Under the pieces are notes generated by a model that was given only the letters and a program-made list of their open reading frames with translations, did not search any database and had not been told where the DNA came from. Position numbers and translations under genes: made by a program. Below, in pieces: positions 1 through 5,529 of a stretch of DNA of 11,616 bases (position 1 is its first letter; every line of letters starts with the position of its first letter). This DNA comes from DATJQF01 sp035505995 (lineage in GTDB: Bacteria > Bacteroidota > Bacteroidia > Bacteroidales > FEN-979): positions 1 through 11,616 of the forward strand of contig DATJQF010000240.1 of the NCBI GenBank assembly GCA_035505995.1. The letters are read 5' to 3'.

Positions 1-1367
1 TGTACTTTCTTATTTTTTTGCTTCCAGTCTTTGTCTATGCTCAACAGCCGTGGTACAAATCATCACCACTTGATTATATGTGGAAGAATATTGGAACTGC
101 GGGTTTCTCGGCTGGTGATGCCGTTTATACTTGCCTTGCCTTTAGTCCATCTGGGGAGCCTTATGTGGCTTATAGTGACGGGGCAAATTCCTTTAAAGCA
201 ACAGTTATGCGGTTTAATGGAACCAATTGGGTAAATGTTGGAACTGCGGGTTTCTCAGCAGGTGATGCTGATTGGACAAGCCTCGCGTTCAGCCCTACAA
301 ACGATCAACCTTATGTTGCTTATACTGATCGTGGAAATTCTTCAAAAGCGACCGTAATGAAGTTTGACGGAACCAATTGGGTGGTTGTTGGAAATACAGG
401 TTTCTCGGCAGGCGAAGCTGATTATCCAAGCCTTGCATTTAGTAATTCAGGGGAACCCTATGTGGCATATCAGGATTTTGTTAATTCTAAGAAGGTAACG
501 GTAATGAAGTTTAATGGAAATACTTGGGTGAATGTTGGAAATGCTGGAATCTCAGCAGGATATACTGAAAATACGAGCCTCGTTTTCAGTTCGCTTGGCG
601 TACCCTACGTGGCTTTTTATGATGGGGGAAATTCAAGCAAAGCCACAGTAATGAAATTTGATGGAACCAACTGGGTGAATGTGGGGTCAGCAGGTTTCAC
701 AAATTCATCGGTTAATTATACGAGCCTTGCCCTCAGTCCATCTGGTGAACCGTATGTGGCATATCAGGATTTTGGGAATTCATATAAAGCCACTGTAATG
801 AAATTTGATGGAACAAATTGGTTAATTGTCGGTAATGCAGGTTTTTCGCCCGATATGGTCGCTTACATTAGTCTTGCTTTCAGTCCAGCAGGAGAGCCGT
901 ATGTAGCTTATGAAGATCACGCAAATTCTGAAAAAGCCTCAGTTATAAAATTTGACGGAACCAACTGGGTCAATGCAGGAATTGCAGGTTTTACAGCAGG
1001 GGCAGCTTATTATACAAGTTTGGTATTTAGTCCGAATGGTCAACCTACCGTAGCATATCAAGATGACGCTTATTCCAGTAAAGCATCTGTGATGGGATAT
1101 GGCGCCCCCGCGGGAATCGAAGAACAACAACAGCTACAATTATCTTTTTATCCCAATCCAGCGAAAAATAATATCTCGATTAAAACATCAGGGATGTTAA
1201 AAGGAAGCAATTTGGCAATTGTGAATATTGAAGGTCAGAACGTGATATCGTACCAAATAACGGAACCAACCTCAACCATTGACGTCAGTACATTACCCAC
1301 TGGGATATATTTTGTTAGGCTTACGGGTGATAATACGGTACGCGTAGGGAAGTTCGTGAAACAATAA
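1..1367 (+). CDS. Secreted T9SS type A cargo protein with seven ~49-aa propeller-like repeats (5' partial)
   Basis: The gene is cut by the window edge. The frame is open from base 3 and begins inside a hydrophobic signal-peptide core (FLIFLLPVFVYA) with a likely cleavage after VYA, before QQPWY. The TTG at 18 lies within this core and is not a credible start; the real start is upstream of the window. After the signal come seven tandem repeats with the pattern W-V-N-V-G...SLAFSPSGEPYVAY...KATVMKFDGTN. The last ~75 residues form a type A sorting domain: 'SFYPNPAKNNISI' at its start, 'LPTGIYFVRL' near its end, terminal 'GKFVKQ'. Known family behaviour: such domains send proteins through the type IX system to the cell surface or medium and are removed there. 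Seven repeats of this size suggest a beta-propeller, which is inference. No catalytic motif is visible; a binding or adhesion role is possible but unproven. The gene is AT-richer than its neighbours. Confidence 0.88.
   Translation, partial: YFLIFLLPVFVYAQQPWYKSSPLDYMWKNIGTAGFSAGDAVYTCLAFSPSGEPYVAYSDGANSFKATVMRFNGTNWVNVGTAGFSAGDADWTSLAFSPTNDQPYVAYTDRGNSSKATVMKFDGTNWVVVGNTGFSAGEADYPSLAFSNSGEPYVAYQDFVNSKKVTVMKFNGNTWVNVGNAGISAGYTENTSLVFSSLGVPYVAFYDGGNSSKATVMKFDGTNWVNVGSAGFTNSSVNYTSLALSPSGEPYVAYQDFGNSYKATVMKFDGTNWLIVGNAGFSPDMVAYISLAFSPAGEPYVAYEDHANSEKASVIKFDGTNWVNAGIAGFTAGAAYYTSLVFSPNGQPTVAYQDDAYSSKASVMGYGAPAGIEEQQQLQLSFYPNPAKNNISIKTSGMLKGSNLAIVNIEGQNVISYQITEPTSTIDVSTLPTGIYFVRLTGDNTVRVGKFVKQ
81..1112 (+). 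repeat. Seven in-frame tandem repeats of 147-150 bp
   Basis: Repeat units start at the conserved Trp codon at 81, 228, 378, 525, 672, 819 and 966. Six are 147 bp (49 codons); the second is 150 bp because of one extra residue in 'SPTNDQP'. The most constant blocks are SLAFSPSGEPYVAY and KATVMKFDGTNW. The most variable stretch is the ~8 residues after 'AGF', which differ in every unit. The last unit loses the closing FDGTN and runs into GYGAPAG, the linker to the sorting domain. Confidence 0.93.
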
Positions 1368-1371
1368 AACG

Positions 1372-1424
1372 GAGTAAGGAACAGAGTAAGGAAAACAGTC
1401 AAAAAACGGGGGTGGAGTAAGGAA
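1372..1424. repeat. Three direct copies of GAGTAAGGAA
   Basis: Exact decamers occur at 1372-1381, 1384-1393 and 1415-1424, 12 and 31 bp apart start to start. The first and third copies extend to GGAGTAAGGAAC. The array begins five bases after the cargo gene stop codon. Function is unknown; it could be a recombination scar, a binding site or slippage debris. Confidence 0.7.
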
Positions 1425-1429
1425 CCTGC

Positions 1430-1459
1430 AAAACACGGTTCACCACATATACCTGTTTT
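1430..1459 (+). terminator. Weak stem-loop, possible terminator of the T9SS cargo gene
   Basis: AAAACA-c-GGT (1430-1439) can pair with ACCTGTTTT (1451-1459) with one bulged base and an 11-nt loop. The T-run is part of the stem rather than a free tail, so it is a poor intrinsic terminator. It is the only candidate within about 100 bp of the stop codon. Confidence 0.22.
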
Positions 1460-1566
1460 ATAGCGCCGTACATTCGTAGCAAATTTCATCCATTGTTCTC
1501 ATAACCCAAATGGATCACCGCAGGTAATCCCTGCCTTCCGGCAAGCTGTCCCCACTACCAGGTCAG

Positions 1567-1594
1567 GTGCGAAGTGTGAAGTGCGAGGTCTGAA
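1567..1594. repeat. Degenerate tandem heptads, consensus GTGCGAA
   Basis: Four abutting 7-mers: GTGCGAA, GTGTGAA, GTGCGAG and GTCTGAA. Read on the other strand they are TTCGCAC-like units. Short arrays of this type are, to my recollection, common in intergenic spacers of Bacteroidota genomes. Here the units are diverged, so the array looks old. Confidence 0.6.
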
Positions 1595-1633
1595 AGAATT
1601 CGAATAGAACAATCCGCATTTTGCGTTCAGATC

Positions 1634-1978
1634 TTAAGGCAGAACTTTTGCGACGATGAAGATATACCGCAGTTCCTGCTCCCCGGGATTGAATACATTA
1701 TGCCGGGTTTCCGGCGGAATATAGGCTATGCAACCTTTTTCCACTTCCTTCCGCCCGAATCCATCGGCTTCGACTTCCCCAGACCCTTCAAGGATCACCA
1801 GGACTTCTTCATATGGTCCGGTTGAATGGGAGCCCACATTTTCGCCTTTCTGCAGCACCACCATTCCCGAATGCATCTTCCTGGTCTGCGAGGCATTTAA
1901 TATCTCAAAATATCTGCTGCCGTCACGTGGTAACGACCTGACAAATGGCACGATACGATCCTGATGAAGTGAGGTCAT
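1634..1978 (-). CDS. Small single-domain cupin protein
   Basis: A 114-residue protein, about the size of a minimal cupin. The first cupin motif is around residues 45-65 (GENVGSHSTGPYEEVLVILEG): one His (H51) and Glu57/Glu58 are present, but the usual second His two residues after H51 is Thr. The second motif is 'GCIAYIPPETRHNVFNPG' with H93. The metal site would therefore be H51, E57 or E58, and H93. Cupins range from isomerases and dioxygenases to metabolite-binding regulators, and the sequence does not say which this is. The ATG at 1978 is the only start giving a full domain. It lies 42 bp downstream of the ECF S-component-like gene on the same strand, so the two are probably co-transcribed and may act on related molecules. 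Confidence 0.85.
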   Translation of the reverse strand: MTSLHQDRIVPFVRSLPRDGSRYFEILNASQTRKMHSGMVVLQKGENVGSHSTGPYEEVLVILEGSGEVEADGFGRKEVEKGCIAYIPPETRHNVFNPGEQELRYIFIVAKVLP

Positions 1979-2020
1979 CCTGAATTCTTTTCAAGTGAAA
2001 AAATTGTAAAGCAATCCGGA

Positions 2021-2569
2021 TTATTTCCTTTCCTGGCGGATCCACCACCCGGCAATGAGCGGAAGGACCGCGATCATCAGGAGGGATGCAACCACACCGG
2101 GGGCAAGAGCCGATATAATATAACCTGGCCGGCTGAACAATGCGCCGTAAAGGATCAATCCTGCTACAGCGTATACAGCTTTCCCTCCCAGCAAGGCAAG
2201 AAAGACGGATAAAAACGGATTCAGACGGAAACGTTCACGGAGAAATCCTGCCAGAAAACCGTAAGCGGCAAGCTCCAGGATCATCACAGGCAGCATAGCC
2301 GAAAAAGGGAAGCCGGTCAGCAGGAAACTGATAACAGGTGATGAAACGGCGGTCAGCAAACCGCCACGCCACCCATAAACCAATGCCGCCAGAATCACCA
2401 CCCAGTGCATCGGAACCAGCACCCGGACCGGCGCACCCGACAGATGTGCCAGGGCGGGAAGAGCAACGGCGAGGATAATGAGCAGGCCCTGGAATAAAAA
2501 AGCTCTGACACCGGACCATGCCAGGGTCGGCTTTTCAATGGAAATACCTGATTCAGATAGGTGTGCCAT
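2021..2569 (-). CDS. ECF transporter S-component-like membrane protein
   Basis: A 182-residue, strongly hydrophobic protein with about six membrane segments (roughly 22-43, 50-67, 70-88, 91-110, 118-141, 152-176). The stretch 'PVRVLVPMHWVVILAALVYG', followed by 'SSPVISFLLTGFP' and 'LPVMILELAAYGFLAGFL', resembles substrate-binding S components of energy-coupling-factor vitamin and metal transporters (ECF_trnsprt-like). In that family the S subunit captures the substrate and the A, A' and T subunits supply energy; none of those is in this window. The substrate cannot be named. Start: ATG at 2569, preceded by a plausible -7 box about 54-61 bp upstream. The cupin gene follows. I am fairly sure of the broad family, less so of the transport role. 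Confidence 0.75.
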   Translation of the reverse strand: MAHLSESGISIEKPTLAWSGVRAFLFQGLLIILAVALPALAHLSGAPVRVLVPMHWVVILAALVYGWRGGLLTAVSSPVISFLLTGFPFSAMLPVMILELAAYGFLAGFLRERFRLNPFLSVFLALLGGKAVYAVAGLILYGALFSRPGYIISALAPGVVASLLMIAVLPLIAGWWIRQERK

Positions 2570-2594
2570 AAGGAATACTATTTTCGTTTCTAAG

Positions 2595-2632
2595 CCATAA
2601 CAACGCTTTATGGAAGCATAACCAAAGTTATG
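2595..2632. promoter_or_regulatory. Two adjacent inverted repeats over the ECF promoter, possible operator
   Basis: CCATAA (2595-2600) and TTATGG (2608-2613) form one 6-bp inverted repeat. CATAAC (2617-2622) and GTTATG (2627-2632) form a second with a 4-base centre. The second covers the candidate -7 box; the first would fall in the start of the transcript. Half-sites share the core CATAA. This is the geometry expected of an operator or a 5' leader hairpin, but no regulator is identified. Confidence 0.35.
2623..2630 (-). promoter_or_regulatory. Bacteroidota-type -7 box (TAACTTTG) upstream of the ECF-like gene
   Basis: The minus strand reads TAACTTTG, matching TAnnTTTG, 54 bp before the ATG. 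A TTTG lies 16 bp upstream (2647-2650), slightly closer than the usual ~19-bp spacing. The box sits inside the perfect palindrome CATAAC-CAAA-GTTATG (2617-2632). Confidence 0.42.
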
Positions 2633-2707
2633 TTTTTTTTCAAAATCAAAAATGAGGAAGGCAATTAAAATAATCCTGCGGATCAGAGAAGATTTGATTA
2701 ATTCCCC

Positions 2708-2715
2708 TATTTTTG
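2708..2715 (+). promoter_or_regulatory. Bacteroidota-type -7 box (TATTTTTG) upstream of the sensor-phosphatase gene
   Basis: TATTTTTG matches TAnnTTTG and lies 58 bp before the chosen start at 2774. A TTTG at 2693-2696 is only 11 bp upstream, so the -33 element is doubtful. The predicted transcript start near 2722 would put the CCGGG/CCCGG hairpins in the 5' leader. Confidence 0.38.
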
Positions 2716-2720
2716 AATCA

Positions 2721-2760
2721 CCGGGTTCTTTTGCCCGGCGGATCTTACCCGGCTACCGGG
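2721..2760 (+). promoter_or_regulatory. Four CCGGG/CCCGG half-sites forming alternative hairpins in the leader
   Basis: CCGGG (2721-2725) pairs with CCCGG (2734-2738), loop 8. CCCGG (2748-2752) pairs with CCGGG (2756-2760), loop 3. The partners can also be exchanged (first with third, second with fourth). All lie within 55 bp upstream of a gene that has no ATG start, so they could modulate translation. This is inference from pairing alone. Confidence 0.3.
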
Positions 2761-2773
2761 GAATAACAGGCAG

Positions 2774-5158
2774 TTGAACGGCGTGTTTAAACCTGAACTA
2801 TTATTCAGAAGAGGAGGGCTGGCCCTGCGGTACAGCTTGTTCCTGCTGGCCGCCTTCCTGTTCATCTTCAGCATCGCCTTTATTTACACCCTGACGTATA
2901 CCCGGAATATCCTGGAGAACGATGCCCGGAAGCGGGCATCGGATGTGACCGACCTTACGATTTCAAAGATCACGGGTGTGCTCCGCCCGATCGAACAAGT
3001 TCCGAATACCCTGGCGCTCGTGTTGGGCTCGGATCATCCCGATTACCGGAATATCCTGGAAATCGCCCGGTCCTTTGTGGCAGAGGATTCGCTGACCTTC
3101 GGTTCGGCTCTCGCATTTGAGCCTTTCATGCATGATCCCGGGCACGACCGGTACTGTGCCTATTTCTTTGAATCGCACGACCGGATCATCCGCAAGGACC
3201 TGTCCGGTCCTGAATACGATTACCTTAACCGCGACTGGTACCGGATCCCGAAGATGCTGGGGAAGCCGGTCTGGTCCGAACCCTACTACGACAAAGGGGG
3301 CGGCGATACGCTGATGTGCACCTATTCCGTACCGTTCTACCGGGAGGTCAGCGGCAACAGGATCTTTGCGGGTGTGGTGACCATGGATATCTCCCTGAAA
3401 ACGTTTCATCATATTGTCAATTCGGTGACCGTTTACCGGGACGGGTTCAATTTCCTTGTCTCTCACAAAGGAAAATTCATCACTTACCCTGTTGCAAGCC
3501 TGGTGAACCAGGATATCCAGGATCTTGTGCCCGGGAAAGGGGACCCGGCCACGGTAAGGACCCTCAGAAAGATGCTGAACGGGGAAAGACTGTTCACGGA
3601 GATCAGCAGCCTGGGACCCGAAAAGATCCCCTCCCGGATCTATTTTGCACCGATCCCCAACACCGGCTGGGTCTTTGCCCTCACCTTCCCGACCCGGGAG
3701 TTGTACGCAGGGCTGAACTCTTTTTTCCGGATCCTGGCGATCATTTTCAGCCTCAGCCTGCTGCTGATGATCCTGCTCTCGGTGCTGATCACCCGCAATT
3801 TTACCCAACCGATCCACCGCCTGCTGGAAGCCACGCACCGGATCGGGAAAGGGGATTTTGCAGCCGACCTGCCGGTCACGAGGTCACGGGATGAGATCGC
3901 CCAGCTGTCCAATTCCTTCTCCGTCATGAAGGAGGACCTGGTCCGTTATATCCGGAACCTGAAGGAAACCACGGTTCAGAAAGAAAGGATCGAAAGCGAG
4001 CTTAAGATCGCCCGCGATATCCAGATGGGCATGGTCCCGGGGATCTTTCCGGCTTTCCCGGGAAGGAATGAATTCGATATCCATGGTTTCATCCAGCCGG
4101 CCCGGGAAGTAGGCGGCGACCTGTACGATTTCTTCCTGATCGATGAAGATCATCTGTGTTTTGCCATCGGGGATGTATCCGGGAAAGGGACTCCCGCCGC
4201 CCTTTTCATGGCGATGACGCTTACCCTGCTCCGCGCAGAGATGCAAATCGCGGGACTGAATGCCGGGAAGGTCCTGGAATTAACGAACCAGTACCTGTGC
4301 CGGCATAACAACCTCGATCTGTTCGTCACCCTGTTCCTGGGCATCCTGGATATCCCCACCGGGGTGGTTGAATTTGTCAATGCGGGGCACAATCCTCCCT
4401 TCCTGCTCAGGAATGAGGGTACCGTCGCCGAAGTCGAGACACGGCATTGCCTTCCCCTCGGCGTCGAAATAAATTCCTGCATGGAACGGCAATACTTCCG
4501 GATGGAAACCGGCGATCTCCTCTTCCTTTACACCGACGGGATCAGCGAATCTTTTAACCGCGAGAACCGGCAATATTCCATCCCCAGGATCGGCGGGATG
4601 CTGCAGGGGCAAAAAAACAGGACCCCCCGGGAACTGATCCGCCGGATCGTGGAAGATGTCCGGAATTTTTCCCAGGGCACGGAGCAGTCGGACGATATCA
4701 GCCTTCTTGCGATCCGGTACGCCGGGGATCGTAACAAAAGACCCGTCGACAAACTGTATGAGTTTACGGTCGCGTCATCCGGGAACGGCCTGCCGGGGCT
4801 GGTAGCCGGGATCTCCGGGGCATGTACGGAACAAAATATCCCCGAAGAAACGGTTTTCAAGGTGAGACTCGCAGCCGAAGAGATCCTTACCAACACGATC
4901 CGGTACGGTCTGGAGGGACATCACGATCAGAGCATCCTTGTAAAGCTCAGGTTCTCCCCCGGTTCCATCCTGCTGGAGATCCGGGACCAAGGCCGGGAAT
5001 TCGATCCTTCCGGGGCGCCGGACCCGGACATAACCTCCGGTCTGGATGAAAGGAAAGTGGGAGGGATGGGGATCCATCTCGTGAAAAAACTGGCCGACCG
5101 GATGGACTACCGCCGCGAAGGCAATGAAAATATCAACGAAATCACTATCCGTTATTAA
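2774..5158 (+). CDS. Membrane sensor with dCache-like, HAMP, SpoIIE/PP2C phosphatase and RsbW-like kinase domains
   Basis: A 794-residue protein. Order: membrane helix ~18-42; extracytoplasmic dCache-like sensor ~45-312 with 'NRDWYRIP' (R153, W155, Y156) and 'GVVTMDISL' (D205); membrane helix ~316-340; HAMP ~341-394; short coiled coil ~395-418; SpoIIE-type PP2C phosphatase ~420-650; HATPase like RsbW/SpoIIAB ~660-794. Phosphatase metal residues are visible in GGDL (D449), GDVSGKG (D467), LYTDGI (D588) and SDD (640-641). The kinase keeps its N box (EEILTNTIRYG, 703-712), G1 box (DQGREFD) and G2 box (GGMGIHLV). It probably controls the phosphorylation state of the STAS protein 17 bp downstream in response to an external ligand. 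Upstream to the in-frame TGA at 2714 there is no ATG; TTG at 2774 or GTG at 2783 must start it. Domain calls are firm; the start and ligand are not. Confidence 0.92.
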   Translation: MNGVFKPELLFRRGGLALRYSLFLLAAFLFIFSIAFIYTLTYTRNILENDARKRASDVTDLTISKITGVLRPIEQVPNTLALVLGSDHPDYRNILEIARSFVAEDSLTFGSALAFEPFMHDPGHDRYCAYFFESHDRIIRKDLSGPEYDYLNRDWYRIPKMLGKPVWSEPYYDKGGGDTLMCTYSVPFYREVSGNRIFAGVVTMDISLKTFHHIVNSVTVYRDGFNFLVSHKGKFITYPVASLVNQDIQDLVPGKGDPATVRTLRKMLNGERLFTEISSLGPEKIPSRIYFAPIPNTGWVFALTFPTRELYAGLNSFFRILAIIFSLSLLLMILLSVLITRNFTQPIHRLLEATHRIGKGDFAADLPVTRSRDEIAQLSNSFSVMKEDLVRYIRNLKETTVQKERIESELKIARDIQMGMVPGIFPAFPGRNEFDIHGFIQPAREVGGDLYDFFLIDEDHLCFAIGDVSGKGTPAALFMAMTLTLLRAEMQIAGLNAGKVLELTNQYLCRHNNLDLFVTLFLGILDIPTGVVEFVNAGHNPPFLLRNEGTVAEVETRHCLPLGVEINSCMERQYFRMETGDLLFLYTDGISESFNRENRQYSIPRIGGMLQGQKNRTPRELIRRIVEDVRNFSQGTEQSDDISLLAIRYAGDRNKRPVDKLYEFTVASSGNGLPGLVAGISGACTEQNIPEETVFKVRLAAEEILTNTIRYGLEGHHDQSILVKLRFSPGSILLEIRDQGREFDPSGAPDPDITSGLDERKVGGMGIHLVKKLADRMDYRREGNENINEITIRY

Positions 5159-5175
5159 CCCAAATAAAGAATACC

Positions 5176-5526
5176 ATGAACATCCCGACAGAAAAAACGG
5201 AGATCGCCCTGGTCATCCGCCCGGAAGGCAGGCTGGACACTTCCACCGTGGAAGAGTTCGAGAATGAAGTGCTTCCCTCGATCCGGCAATCGGGGCAGGA
5301 TGTCCTGATCGATTTCGGCAGGCTGGAATACATCAGCAGCGCCGGCCTCAGATCGATGCTCCTGCTCGCCAAGATGATGAAGAAAAACGAAAAGAAACTC
5401 GCCCTGTATGCACTGAGCAAGCCGATCCAGGAAGTATTCCGCATCAGCGGGTTCGATACGATCATCCCGGTCTGCCCGACCTACGAGGAAGGGCTTTCCT
5501 TCCTGAAGGGCGAATCCATGGTGTAA
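5176..5526 (+). CDS. STAS-domain anti-sigma factor antagonist (RsbV/SpoIIAA-like)
   Basis: A 116-residue protein, the usual length for a stand-alone STAS domain. The motif 'FGRLEYISSAGLRSML' corresponds to the SpoIIAA/RsbV phosphorylation loop; by alignment with the DSSG loop the phosphorylated residue should be S55. Known role: the unphosphorylated form binds an RsbW-type kinase or another target, and phosphorylation releases it; SpoIIE phosphatases reset it. The preceding gene encodes both of those activities and ends 17 bp upstream, so the two form one operon and probably one switch. No sigma factor or anti-sigma factor is adjacent, so the output may be encoded elsewhere or may not be transcriptional. 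The C-terminal 'LSFLKGESMV' ends 3 bp from the converging dehydrogenase gene. Confidence 0.92.
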   Translation: MNIPTEKTEIALVIRPEGRLDTSTVEEFENEVLPSIRQSGQDVLIDFGRLEYISSAGLRSMLLLAKMMKKNEKKLALYALSKPIQEVFRISGFDTIIPVCPTYEEGLSFLKGESMV

Positions 5527-5529
5527 GGA

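Larger units (their letters stand above)
1368..1633. other. Non-coding spacer between convergent genes with short repeats
   Basis: No convincing gene is seen in these 266 bases. They separate the end of the T9SS cargo gene (+) from the end of the cupin gene (-). The spacer contains three copies of GAGTAAGGAA (1372-1381, 1384-1393, 1415-1424), an imperfect stem-loop at 1430-1459 and a heptad repeat at 1567-1594. A small CGCA-TTT-TGCG inverted repeat lies at 1615-1625 just beyond the cupin stop, but no U-tract follows it on the minus strand. Confidence 0.6.

Noticed and set aside
1495..1620. tRNA or small RNA gene in the 1368-1633 spacer
   Set aside because: No cloverleaf, T-loop sequence or terminator-capped structure was found; only short repeats and weak stems.
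2580..2615. Possible riboswitch (preQ1-like) in the leader of the ECF-like gene
   Set aside because: The leader would be only about 45 nt and, apart from a small hairpin, shows none of the conserved preQ1 loop and tail bases I could match.
2617..2640. Plus-strand intrinsic terminator (6-bp stem plus T8)
   Set aside because: The stem is AT-rich and short, and no plus-strand gene ends upstream; overlap with the minus-strand -7 box makes a regulatory reading more likely.
2963..3838. A 291-codon minus-strand frame inside the sensor gene
   Set aside because: It is the mirror of the dCache sensor coding strand, with no recognisable motif, promoter or terminator of its own.
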